From: Dactylorhiza incarnata
Lineage: Eukaryota > Streptophyta > Magnoliopsida > Asparagales > Orchidaceae
Direction of reading: 5' to 3'
Length of the DNA: 64,000 nt
NCBI GenBank assembly: GCA_033032865.1
Contig: JAWHQI010000121.1
Location: 4,216,001-4,280,000, forward strand
The position numbers were made by a program, and so were the translations under genes. The notes under the pieces were generated by a model, which was given only the letters and a program-made list of their open reading frames with translations, ran no database searches and was not told the origin of the DNA. How positions within the stretch are numbered: the stretch's first letter is position 1; the number at the start of each line of letters is the position of its first letter. This document shows, in pieces, positions 33,859 to 44,452 of the stretch.

Positions 33859-34842
33859 TTAGGAAAAAGGAAAATTAAAATAAAGGTACACAGGCAACTC
33901 CCTTAATTCACGCTCAGGTGAGCATGCCGAAATCCGTTGCCCGACTACTCCTCCGCTATAGTCGTGATTCTTTGGTTGTCCGTTAGCTTGAAATTGTGAA
34001 TCCAAATTACCTATACATAACTTAGGTAATTTGGATTGCTGGAGATGAGCGACAAATGGATCGGTGAAAACGTTTGGTTGCAACGGCACATCATCTACAA
34101 GAAAATTATTAGTATAAAAAGAATCAAGATTAAGCGAGTCAGAAAAATTTTCACAAGGAGGAGTTTCTTGCGAAAATACATGATTAAGCGTCGGTTGTTT
34201 ATTTTCAAAAATAAAAGAATTATTAGAAAAATCAATACCAAGGGGAGAAAATTCATGAGACACAATTTCTTCATGAATTATAATTTCATGAGAATGAGAA
34301 GAAAGGGCGGGCGAAGGAGAAGAAGAAAAATTTTCATTTTCTAATTCGTCCGGGGTCTCCATGACTTTGCGAAATTCTTGGTACAATTGTTCTTCTTGAT
34401 CTTGAGAATAAACATTTAAAGTGGGAAAAATAACATTCGGAAAAATTTCAAGATCAGAAGAAGAACAAATCTGCGGAAAAGGCGAGGAATGCAAATCATA
34501 ATTGAAGGAATTTCCTTCGTCGCACTGAAAACTATCCGGGTGACCTTGCCACCATGAATAATCAACATCAGTGCAAGAAGAAATATTATTAGAATCGGAA
34601 AAATCATTCGCATGGAAACTAGATGAATTATTTTCATCAAAGTTTGAATAATTATTTTCATAAATAAACTCAAAATTATTTCCATAAGAAAATTTTTGAG
34701 GGTAAAAATTAGTATAACAATCCTCACTTCGACGCGGCGTTCCACAAAAATTAAAATTAACTTGGCGCTTTCGTGCGGCTTCCAAAAGATTGACTTTATT
34801 TTGAAGCTCGGCAACTTTTGCGGCCATCTGCGATAACATCAT
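33859..34842 (-). CDS. novel 327-residue protein of element F
   Basis: This unbroken frame has its first ATG at 34842, about 140 bases after the primer site, and ends 7 bases before the post-ORF stem-loop. Residues 1-28 (MMLSQMAAKVAELQNKVNLL) can form a short amphipathic helix or coiled coil. The rest is rich in Asn, Ser, Phe and acidic residues, with several FSDSLNLDS-like phrases, and ends in a short basic then aromatic tail. I see no gag core, zinc knuckle, DTG or DLG active site, signal peptide or clear membrane segment. The frame sits where gag starts in related elements. The name and function are unknown; its survival in a fairly young element suggests use or recent origin. Confidence 0.6.
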   Translation of the reverse strand: MMLSQMAAKVAELQNKVNLLEAARKRQVNFNFCGTPRRSEDCYTNFYPQKFSYGNNFEFIYENNYSNFDENNSSSFHANDFSDSNNISSCTDVDYSWWQGHPDSFQCDEGNSFNYDLHSSPFPQICSSSDLEIFPNVIFPTLNVYSQDQEEQLYQEFRKVMETPDELENENFSSSPSPALSSHSHEIIIHEEIVSHEFSPLGIDFSNNSFIFENKQPTLNHVFSQETPPCENFSDSLNLDSFYTNNFLVDDVPLQPNVFTDPFVAHLQQSKLPKLCIGNLDSQFQANGQPKNHDYSGGVVGQRISACSPERELRELPVYLYFNFPFS

Positions 34843-34982
34843 ATTTTTTTGAAAAAGAAAATTAAACAACCGTCACCTAATAGAAAGGAATTTAAAAGGA
34901 AAAGCAAAAAGAGAAATGGGGCGGAGAAAGAGAATGATAAAAGTAATAAAATTCACGCTTTCAAAATATCAACAAAAATAAT

Positions 34983-34999
34983 CCCCGGCAACGGCGCCA
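34983..34999 (-). promoter_or_regulatory. primer binding site, tRNA-Asp, element F
   Basis: On the minus strand it reads TGGCGCCGTTGCCGGGG, a perfect complement to the 3' end of plant tRNA-Asp, six bases inside the LTR. Confidence 0.92.
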
Positions 35000-35875
35000 A
35001 AAACTTGATGGCTAAAATTTAGGATAAATAATATTCTCCAAATTCTACGAACTATAGGCAAGAGCACCTATCGTTCATAGCATAGGATATTTAAAACAAA
35101 TAAATATCAAGTGTCGTATTCCACGGGTCTGTTGATTACTTCTACTCACGCAAATTAATATTATTTTATCGGAAGTAAAATAGAGTTTTGTAAATAATTA
35201 AAAGAAGAGAAACATTTGATCGGGAATCCTTCTTAAGTAAAATATTTCGTAAATCTAGAATTCGAAAGAAATCTATTTAGACAAGCTTGACCGTGGAGGT
35301 TCCCAAAATATGATAGAGACTCTCTCGAGAGAACTACCACCTAACCTTAGGTTGATCGATTAAGACCCCTCGGCCAGTCGAAACCCCTAAGCTTGCTTTA
35401 TGCAGTGAGCCCCACTATTAGATTTGACTCCAATCCGGAAGAATTGCGTCACCCTCTCTCGAGGAGTGCAAATAATTCTTTCTACCGATGAGCGATCTAT
35501 CGTATTTACGGATCTCTCGATACACTAAAATACGGATCAGACTTGATTATCATACCCTAGAAATATGAAACCAAAAATTGCAAATCAACGGTAAATCTTA
35601 GTTTTCCAAATCCAAACAATGAATAAAAGATTATGAAATATAAAAGCTTAGGAATTCATCCGATCAAATGCTACAAAATTAGCTACTCATGATTAAAGAA
35701 AAAGAACATTTTATAACTAAGAAAGAAGAATTACAATTGATGGGAAAGTAAATCTAAACTAGAAAATAAAAGGACAAGACATAAAATAAAGTTACACTAA
35801 AAATGCAGGAAAACTATACTAGAAATGATCCAATCGAAGCATGGACTGGATTCTCATCACTTTGGCAGCAGCTGG

Positions 35876-35885
35876 CTTTTATAGG
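35876..35885 (-). promoter_or_regulatory. TATA box in the 5' LTR of F
   Basis: CCTATAAAAG lies about 10 bases after the last palindromic word of the U3 array. Confidence 0.7.
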
Positions 35886-35896
35886 CAGAAAATTGG

Positions 35897-36390
35897 TGAG
35901 TCACGCCCTTGGTCACGCCCGTGACCAAGGGCGTGTAAGCTGCGTAACTGCGTATTGAAAGCCCGGGAACGTTGGGGAAGAGAAACCGCCAAAATTGATC
36001 ATCTCGACGGGTCACGGCCTCGGTCACGCCCGTGACCTAGGGCGTGTCTTGACCGAATCAGGAAACGGCGGGAAACGGCGAGATCTGGAGTTAATTTGGC
36101 AGTTGCGGGAGAGGTCACCCCCTAGGTCATGGCCGTGACATGAAGTCACGCCCATGACCTGGGGCGTGTAGGCTGGAAATGATGTGATGGCGTGTTCTGG
36201 TAGCTGGAAGACGGCTGGGTTCAGTCATGGTCGTGACTTGAAGTCACGCCCTTGGTCATGGCCGTGACCGAGGGCGTGTAATTATAAATTGGGCTGGCGG
36301 CATGATCAGGCAGCTGGAAGATGGCTGGGTTGAGTCATGGCCGTGACTTGATGTCACGCCCTTGGTCATGGCCGTGACCGAGGGCGTGTA
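35897..36390 (-). repeat. U3 palindrome array of F
   Basis: At least six long inverted words are built from ACACGCCC, TTGGTCACG and CGTGACC. The longest, at 35900-35936, pairs over about 17 bases on each side of a 2-base centre. Confidence 0.9.
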
Positions 36391-37870
36391 CTGAAGATTT
36401 TTGCAGACTTGTTCCATTCTTCCCCCAGAACATGGCGGTGAGCTTGAATTTGTTATTAGCTGCTCCAGATTACCTGAAAACACAAAACAAAGTGAATTAG
36501 ACATATATTAAACTAAAATGATATAAAACCTAATTAATTACTACTAAAATATTATATAAAAATAACTATAAATAATGTACTATCATGCATCGTAGACGTT
36601 AGTTCCCGAGGAACTTCTGTTGCGTTTGTGCGAAGCCCGTCTCTCGAAGACCGTTGGGCTAGTGTGTCGAGTTGTGCGCCTTGGGTGCCCAACTTAGGTG
36701 GCCGCGAGTGCCACCCTCGTTACAAAACAAACGATTATGTAGGTGATAATAGGCAAGGGGAGGCTGAACCACTTCATGCGTGTTGGGTATGACGAATTGA
36801 GCAACGGGCTTAGCTGAACTATACCTGCCCCTATGTGGTGTAGCTCGATGGCCGAAGGTATCTGACGTGTCTCTACAGGCATAGGAGAGAGCCGAGGACC
36901 TTGGGTCTCGGTTAGCGAATGCTCAACTTTGGGCCATCCAGTCTGGGACTGAGGATGGTGGTGGGACCGGGAAATCCGGTACACCGTTAAGGTGCCCTGA
37001 GTGCACGAGACGTTGGCTCGACCGAGCCAACATTTGTGATATTTGGTGCTTTTATGGGACACTCTAGCTTTATGTAATTATGCTAACTTGCTTGCAGGGA
37101 AGAAGCTCTGCCACCCCGAGAAAGGGGTGGGGTCATTATAATTTGGTTAGCTGTGCTGACCATTGCTTTGTTTGCCACCGCTTGGTGGAATGTTCTTATG
37201 CAGGAGCAGGCGAGCTGAGCGGGAAGTAGTGGGCTGAAGCCCCTGTGCTGAGCCGGCCCTCGAAGGCCTGATTGTTTTGTTTAGTCTTTTCATGTGTTTC
37301 CGGCCTTCGTGCCGATGTATGCAAAATGCTTCTTTTCGTTAAACATTATGGATGTAAGGCCTTAAGGTCGGACTTTGGTTGTATGTCTTTTCATCAGAGT
37401 TTTTCATGTTTAGTGGATATTCCTCGTTAGGTGGTTATTTCACTTCTTTTAAAAGCTTCCGTTAGAATGCAACTCTGAGTTAGGGTTCGTTTTGAAAATA
37501 AAAAGATTATTTGGTTTCATTTAGTAATGCGTTCGTCTGTCCGTATAATATGGCGTGGGGCCCCGACCGAACCTTCTGTTATATTATTTGTGACTGATGG
37601 GGGTGTTACAATTGGACTCTAAGCATATGAGCTCATTGGAGATTAACTTCACCTTTCTTAGCTTACGTTAAACCACCATCTGTGGATTAGAAATTGATGA
37701 ATGTGTAGAACTGAGAATCGAACCGAGCTTTACAGTTTGGTTTTGGTTCTATACCGTGGGTACATGGGTCAGTTCTGGTTCCAAAAAATAAAACTGAACC
37801 TATACAGATCGGTTCTTGGTTCTTAGTTGAACCAAACCGAACCGATCAGATTTGCACCCCTAGACGAAAT

Positions 37871-38095
37871 GTATCTCCGTTAAATTGATACAATAAGTAG
37901 ATATTTTAACAATGTGTTAGATGCAATTCTCAAGTTATCTACCAACTTTATCAAGCTCCATGGTGCAGCAACAACAACACAACGATGGCACCATTTTACA
38001 GTGAGCAATTTATTAGTTTGACGCATTCAATATAAAGAGTATGTTTAAGGAATATTTATATACATTCTCTTATCTTATAGGACTATGTTGGTACC
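37871..38095. other. flank between the hAT transposon and element H
   Basis: An AT-rich 225-base stretch with no feature recognised. It is probably the older sequence into which both elements inserted. Confidence 0.4.
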
Positions 38096-40476
38096 TGATG
38101 AGTTAAATTTGGATTTTTGCAAAACCTTTATGTTACGAGATTAGAATTAGGCGGGTGTTTTCAAAGAGTTTCGAAAGTACTCCTACTTTGAGAAATTAAC
38201 CGTTATCCTATCAGGAGATAGAAGTAACAATCTTTTTCTTCTTTCGAAATATTGACGACGACCTTGACTGCAACGTCGATTTTTTTTTTTAAAAAGAAAA
38301 GGAGAGTTTTGCACTAAATGGGTTTGAAAAGCTTTATATTATATTTTAATCCAAACTTAATCATATGATAAAGGCAAGTATACCTTATCGCGAGTAATAC
38401 AAGATATTTTGTTTTAGAAAATATCGGGGTCGTATATTTCCGCGGGTCGTGTTGATTATACCTACTTTGAGGAACAAACTATTATTTTATCAGAATAAGT
38501 TTTCAGTGTAGGTTTTTAAAAGCGAACGATAATAAGCGAATAACTAGAGTTCTAAAACGATAATAATAAGCGTATAACTTGAGTTCTAAACGATGACAAT
38601 AATAACGCCTGATGTCGAATTACCTTGAGATGAAAATAATCTTTTTTAGAAATAAAAGAGATGACTTTTCAAAATATTAAAATGGCTTGGCCGTGGAGGT
38701 TCCATAATTATGAACGCTCCTCTCTCGAGGGTACGCCCACCTGAAATTATGAATATTCGACCAAACTCTCGATCTTTAATCGAATCTCCTTAATACTCGC
38801 TTTATGTTGTGAACCCCGCTATTGGGTTTTTACTTCCAATTCGGGAGACTTACCTCATCCTCTCTCGAGGGTAGAGAGCACTTCTCTTTACCTGTGAGCG
38901 ATCAGTTTGTACGCACGAGCCTCTCGGCTAACTAGTGTACGGAGACGGAAATGAAAACCACACATCGATTATGCGGCTCCACTCAACGTTATTCTCGGGT
39001 AAACCTTTAGCGTTAATATTTTTAGAAAGAGATATTTTATTTTCTTAGAAAACTATTTTTGGGTCCCAATGCTCTTCGACATCGTGCGCTAAAGGAAATT
39101 AGCCACTCATCGGAATGGAGACGACATTAATAATTAGAAAATACATGTTACGATTATAAGAGGATATAAGCGTGAAAAAGGGAAATAAAAAGACTTATAT
39201 AAAAGCAGTAATAATATCCATCGCAACCGTCTTAAACAAGTGCTAAAAAGTTCTTAGCCTCTTATCCAGGATGAGGGTGATATATAGAAATGAAATACTT
39301 ATAAAAGTGCAGAAATAATGTCCTTCCCAACCATCTTAAACAAGCGCTAAAGAAACTTAGCCTCTCATCCAGGACGGGGGTGGTATATAGCAATTATATA
39401 AAGACTGAAAAATAAAAAAACTGAAAAGAGTGTTACACACTCAGAACCCAAAATAGGGTTTGGAAAACATCACTCAGAAACATTATAACAGTATATAAGA
39501 AGATTTTGAAATAAGAAACAAACTATTTTATTGCAAAAATGAACATTACAACTAGACTATGAAAGCAAAAGTGGCTACCTACGAATACAGAAAATGAAAG
39601 CAGAAGTGGCTGTCTAAAATGCAGAAAATAACTCAGAAATAAAAGTGCTAAATTACTCGAGAGACTAGCTAATACATGAAATTCTGGATGGAAATTACTT
39701 CAGCCGAGGCCCTCTATTTATATGCAAAATTTTATTTTTACACGCCCTAGGTCACGAGCGTGACTTGGATGTCACGGTCGTGACTTAGGGCGTGACATTT
39801 GCTCGGCTGTAACTGTCGCCTTCTGGAAGAATCCGCCGTCAAATAAGACTGCACATGGGCATGACTTGAAGTGTCACGGGCGTGACTTGAAGTGTCACGG
39901 GCGTGATAGTGGGCGGCAGATGTCGGCAGCATGGGCAGGGCTTTGACTATGATGCGCTGGTGGTTTACGGGCGTGACATACTGGAACACGGGCATGACAT
40001 GATTTGTCTTGGGCATGACATTTGGCGACTTTCGTCGAACGCAGCTCAGCTTTCGTCGAACGCAGCTTTAAGATCACACGCCCTTAGTCACGGGCGTGAC
40101 TTGCTGGAACACGGGCGTGACTTGCTGGAAATCCATCGAGACGACGGGACGGTGCACAAATCCGTTGAGATGGGAATGACACGAGCGTGGCATTGAATGT
40201 CACGGGCGTGACTTGAACGATTTGTCGAGATTTGATCTGAATTAGGCCGTCCCGTCGAGATTTGAACTTTAAAATTACACGCCCTTGGTCACGAGCGTGA
40301 CCGAGGGTTTGACCTGAGAAAATTTTGTCAAAATTTTGAAAAAAAGAAATAAAGCTAAGTTAGAAAAAAATAATAAAACAAGCAATTTATTCATTAATTT
40401 ACATAGAAAATTTACAATATTAATTAAAGTTATACTAATAATTATACTAAAAATATGTATATTTTACTACTTATCA
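38096..40476 (-). repeat. 3' LTR of H
   Basis: It starts TGATAAGTAG and ends ACTCATCA in the sense direction. The U3 array is at 39740-40310. The R/U5 block with CCTCTCTCGAGG words is at about 38690-38950. Confidence 0.9.
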
Positions 40477-40516
40477 AATACCCCCATACTTAAGCTTTTG
40501 CTATTCCAGAGCAAAA
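40477..40516 (-). promoter_or_regulatory. polypurine tract and preceding hairpin of H
   Basis: AGTATGGGGGTATT touches the LTR. The TTTTGCT/AGCAAAA stem with a 7-base loop lies at 40496-40516, identical to that of F and J. Confidence 0.8.
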
Positions 40517-42000
40517 GTAAGAGAGATCTATACGAGATTAACATAAGTTCTAATTTTTAGCTATCCTTTTATTTGATCATTAGAGAGAGAAAAATAAAAA
40601 TTCGGAGTATAAAGAGTTAAGTCCTAAATTATGCAAATGATTTAAGTAGAAAGAAATGTCTTAGCCAAAAGACTTCTTAATTAACCAAATAACAAACAAA
40701 ATTGCAATCATTAGTAAACGAGATTAGATCGAAATTATAAGAACCTTTGTTTAAAGAAACGTGAAGGAAAAATACAAGTTACTAATTATGCTCTCAAATG
40801 ATTTTTTGAATTAAAACTAGAAACAATAATTTGGCTAAGGGAAAAGGGTAAAAAGCCTTGGCAAAAAGAAGAGTTTTTGAATTAGGGGTGATGGATTTTA
40901 TCCTCTCATCCCTTCTTTTTAGTTTTCATTAGTGCCCACGTGGTGTACATGGGAAAACTGATTCATTTGTTTCTTTTATTTAACCCAATGCTTATGTTTA
41001 CGAAATGAAATCTTATTCCCATTGACATAAGATCTTTTAAAGTTTTATTATTTTTTTTTATTTTTTTATTGGGTGCCTATGTTTACGGAACGAAATCTTA
41101 TTCCCATTGACATAAGATCTTTTTCTTCTTTTTATTTGTCATGCTAAATTGGTGTATACAAGAGGTTTTCAAGAGAAATTCTAGAATAATAAAAAAAGGT
41201 TTGAGAGCAACCTTAGTAATTGGAATATTCCGAAATTCCTAAAGACATAAAGTAGAGATAATTGCAGTCTAAAGTTGTTTTGCCAATATACACATGTCTC
41301 TATTATTTAGCTAGTAGAAGTAGTGCTTGAAAACAAAGCCTCTATTTAAATTAAAAACACAAAATATTTTTTAAAACTTAACCTCGAACGTTTAAATCTA
41401 TCGATCTTAGATAAACAAACAAATTTTCAAACTAGCGATTATGAAAAGCCACGAACAGATATTCTCGAAACTAAATGCTTTTAAGAATAAAAGTAAAGTA
41501 GGGTTTTATTATTTATTTTTTGGTTTGGATTTTGTTTGTTTTTCAACTACTATATAGTTATATATATATATATATATATATATAAATATATTGAAAACTG
41601 TTGGGCTTTTGTAAGATTTTTTTTTAGATTTTTGTACTATGACAAAGTAAAAAAAAAAAACTTGTTTTTAAAGTTTTTAGTTTTAAATTTTTTTTTGTAG
41701 TTTTCTTCAATCTAATATTTACATAAGTAAGTAAGATGATTTTTTTGTTTTTTTTGAAAGAAAACGGTAAAACACCCCTATACTTAAAACCCAACATTGT
41801 CCCCAATGTTGTAATGGAAGTATGAAGAAGAAAAAAAATGCATTATATACAAAAAGAAAGAGAGAGCAAAAAGGCTTCCCTAAATTAAAGTTGGCGGGGT
41901 CGTAAGAAACCCTGCAAAAGACATATAAAAAGCATAATAAAATATTAGATAAATATGGGGTGCCTCCCACGAGCGCTTTGTTTACCGTCGCGTAGCTCGA
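40517..42000 (-). other. 3' noncoding region of H
   Basis: In the sense direction from 42000 it holds the post-ORF stem-loop pair (GTC/GAC, then GCGCT and TGGGAGGCACCCC, 42000-41956). The hairpin CAACATTG/CAATGTTG with loop GGGA follows (41811-41792), then an internal tract AAGTATAGGGGTGT. T-rich DNA with a 26-base TA repeat (41559-41584) comes next. The last part has two CTTATG/CATAAG-type double hairpins (one at 40991-41031, another at about 41075-41120) and a weaker copy near 40880-40915. No reading frame of note. Confidence 0.65.
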
Positions 42001-43290
42001 CTAAACTAAAGTACTGGGATCATCGTTTGATAGGGAGTGCTGCAGTGAGGGATTTACATGCAGAGTAGCTTTGTCATCTCCGACCTGAAGGAGAAGTAGA
42101 CCATTACTGACATCAATTAGCGCACGAGAGGTGGCGAGGAAAGGGCGACCGAGGATGATAGGCACCTCAGCGTCCTCCTCGATGTCTAGGATGACGAAGT
42201 CTATCGGGAAGACAAACTTGTCTACCTGGACCAGAACATCCTCCACTACCCCTATTGGGTACTTTATCGAGTTATCCATTAGTTGGATACTCATTTTTGT
42301 CGGGGTAGGAACACTCAAATCCAATTTTTTAAAGAGGGAGATGGGCATTAAATTTATACTCGCTCCTAGGTCCGCTAGGGAGTATTTTATTAACAAGTTG
42401 CCAAAAAGGCACGGGATGGAAAACCTTCCCGGGTCATTCAATTTTGGCGCAATCTGTTAAGTAGAACCGCCGAGCATTCCGCATTTAGGGAAACACGCGA
42501 AATACCCTCGAGTTTCTTTTTATTAGAAAGAAGTTCTTTTAGGTATTTCACGTATTTCAGCACTTGAGAGAGTGCCTCGCAGAAGGGGACGTTAATTTGA
42601 ATTTGTTTTAAAATACTTAAAAAAAATTTATAATGTTCATCCTCCTTCTCTTTGTTAATTTTCGAGGGATAAGGAATTTGCGGGCTCGAAATGCCCGACG
42701 CAATTGGAAAATTCGGAGCTAACAAAATCGAAGAAGAGGGTGGAGGGGGCGGTGTCGAAATAGGTACCTTAGGCTCAACCCGTTTTGGGGAGGTTACCTC
42801 CTTGCCACTGCGAAGAGTTATGGCGTTGGCAGTTTCTCGGGGGTTTGGCTCCGTGTTCCCTGGAAGAGCTCCATATGGCCGCTCGGAGACCATCTTTGCT
42901 AGTTGTCCAACCTGCTTTCCAAGTTTTTAATCGATCCGGTAAAATTCTGGATATTTGACTAAGTGGTCGCGACGTACTTAGCAAAAACATCTTCTAGCGG
43001 AGAAGGGTTTGGAGGAGGAGGCTGAAATCCGTTCGGGAATCCTTGCAGAAATCCTTGCGGGTTCATATTTGGGGGCCTCTGAGCATTGTTAGGATTGCTC
43101 CAGGAGAAATTTGGATGGTTCCTCCAACCCGGATTGTAATTATTACTATACGGATTGTTATTTGGGTTGAAGGGGGGCCTAACTGGGTTGCCTAGGTAAT
43201 CTACAGTTTCTTCGACAAAAGTATTATTATTATTAGTATTAGCCTAAGCGGGAGTGGAGGAGGAAGCAGTCATCTCTGCCACTTGCTTAC
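42001..43290 (-). pseudogene. gag C-terminal part and protease of H
   Basis: It continues the gag frame from 59177-60073 after the inserted element I. The segment has the proline/asparagine-rich middle ([14 protein letters not shown]), the AITLRSGK segment (about 42810-42840) and the aspartic protease ([12 protein letters not shown] near 42370; [20 protein letters not shown] near 42140). There is a stop at about 43244 where relatives have Trp, and a small deletion near 42440-42450 that shifts protease against gag. The protease ends in a stop at 42001, followed at once by the conserved stem-loop pair, so the lack of RT looks like an old family trait or a precise deletion. Confidence 0.8.
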
Positions 43291-43680
43291 TGATGAGTCC
43301 TATTTAAATATATATTTCTGGACTCATTTGGGCTGTTATTCTAGTGTTTGCACCACATTTTAGGCACGTTTCCATTCATATGTGCTATTTCATGCTAGGT
43401 GCACGTTTAAGCCCATTTCGGTGTGTAATTACACTCCTTGGTGTTGGGGGGTAAGCACATTGTGCTCCCCTTCCTTTCTTTTAAGTATTTCTGTGCTGGA
43501 CGTGTATTCCCAGCTGATATGCCATGTTTGCAGGTGACCCGATCGCCCCGTTTTCCCCATAAGTAATTTCTGTGCATATCGCACGGTCGTGCGTTTCCTT
43601 GACGCACGGACTGTGCGGTAGTTTGTTTGTTCTGGGAAGAAAATTAACCGTGCGTTTGAACGCACGGGCGGCGTTGGGGC
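43291..43680 (+). repeat. 5' LTR of I, truncated
   Basis: It matches the start of the right LTR up to about 43640. It then skips about 100 bases between two palindromic words, picks up at CCGTGCGTTTGAACGCACGG, and is lost after GGCGGCGTTGG. The TATA box, R, U5 and primer site are deleted. Confidence 0.75.
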
Positions 43681-43814
43681 GGTGGTCACCACTCATACGA
43701 GTGCCCAGGTAGTGGGCAATCAGGTGAATTTTCTCAGCTTAGTTTGAATGAATCTGTAAATTTTGTTGGAAATCAGGCTAGGGGGCACCATACGGAAATG
43801 CTTATAATCCGGGT

Positions 43815-44276
43815 ATGAGAGATCACCCCAATTTTTCATGGACCCAAAATGCTGCAGGCCAACGATGGCAACCGGGCCAGCATCAAAATGATGCTCAAGC
43901 ATCCGGAAGTCAACCAAGGCCGCCTCAGCCGGGTTATAATCAAGGTGCCCCGGTCCCTAAGAAAAGTAATCTAGAAGAGTTGATGGAGAAGTTTGTGGAA
44001 GTCGCCAATGCTAACATGGTGAACCAAGCCGCATCCATGCGTAACTTGGAGATGCAAGTGGGCCAACTGGCTCAAGTGCTAACCGAGCGAGCGCAAGGGA
44101 CCCTTCCCAATAACACAGAAAAATATCCAATCAATCAAGGGAAGAGTCTCTCCGACGCGGGAGTTGGTGAACTAAGTGAGTTGGTAGTTTCATGCTCCAT
44201 TAACAATTTTGAAACGGCATCCCTATGTGATTCCGGTTCATCTCGCAACATCCTCGCCTTGCAGGATGTTGCTAAA
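43815..44276 (+). pseudogene. gag C-terminal part and start of protease of I
   Basis: The frame opens within gag (HPNFSWTQNAAG, then NLEELMEKFVEVANANMVNQ, then NLEMQVGQLAQ, then AQGTLPNNTE), a pattern shared with other Athila-like gags. It runs to LCDSGSSRNILALQDVAK, the beginning of an aspartic protease with DSG as active-site triplet. It is cut by J at codon 154. The N-terminal half of gag is missing because of the deletion next to the left LTR. The other half of the protease resumes at 55018. Confidence 0.75.
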
Positions 44277-44452
44277 TGATAAAGTAGTTTTTATATAAGT
44301 TTTTAATAGAAAATTTTGTAATTATTTAATTTGAATTTTCCTTTTTATGTCAATTTTAGGTTATAAGTAGTTCTTTTTGTAATTTTGATTCTAACTTAGC
44401 CTAATTTTAATATTTGCAGATTTCTGGGACAAATCGGGAAAAATCACATGTC

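Larger units (their letters stand above)
30899..36585 (-). mobile_element. non-autonomous Athila-type element F with a novel ORF
   Basis: Both LTRs are 1580 bp (30899-32478 and 35006-36585) and differ at about a dozen sites by eye. The duplication TGCAT is exact (30894-30898 and 36586-36590). The tRNA-Asp primer site is a perfect 17-base match, and the polypurine tract and 3' motifs match those of element J. The internal region is only 2527 bases and encodes no gag, protease, RT or integrase that I can recognise, just one 327-residue protein. It must depend on enzymes from another element. Confidence 0.92.
35006..36585 (-). repeat. 5' LTR of F
   Basis: From 36585 in the sense direction there is an AT-rich 110-base start ending in acceptor-like GTTTTCAG (36474). 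The TCACGCCC/GGGCGTGA array follows (36390-35897), then TATA box CCTATAAAAG (35885-35876) and the R/U5 block. Confidence 0.93.
17976..37610 (+). mobile_element. chromovirus D (Tekay/Del type), with nested insertions
   Basis: LTRs start TGTAACGCC and end GTGTTACA. The target duplication ATTGG is intact on both sides (17971-17975 and 37611-37615). Removing the inserted E and F leaves LTRs of 1945 and 1944 bp, which supports the reconstruction. The internal region 25052-29974 has a primer site, gag with zinc knuckle, protease, RT, RNase H, integrase and a C-terminal chromodomain-like segment, in the order of a chromovirus. The coding part is broken by many stops. Confidence 0.93.
29975..37610 (+). 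repeat. 3' LTR of D, interrupted by element F
   Basis: The parts are 29975-30898 and 36591-37610, joined at TGTTTGCAT/CGTAGACG. This matches the uninterrupted 5' LTR at about 24028-24040. It ends GGGGTGTTACA. Confidence 0.92.
15907..37862 (+). mobile_element. hAT transposon split by nested insertions
   Basis: Left terminal repeat TAGGGGTGTGCAAA (15907) and right terminal repeat TTTGCACCCCTA (ending 37862) are inverted. The flanks GACAAAAT (15899-15906) and GACGAAAT (37863-37870) form an 8-bp target duplication with one change, as expected for hAT. Both ends carry many GGTTC/GAACC words (15940-16090 and 37690-37850), probably transposase-binding subterminal repeats. Without element D the transposon is about 2.3 kb and holds only the N-terminal part of a transposase, so it is an internally deleted copy. 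Confidence 0.88.

Noticed and set aside
39747..40196. His- and Arg-rich frames (SHARDTSSHA-like)
   Set aside because: They are readings of the palindromic U3 array of H; the same happens at 61880-62272.
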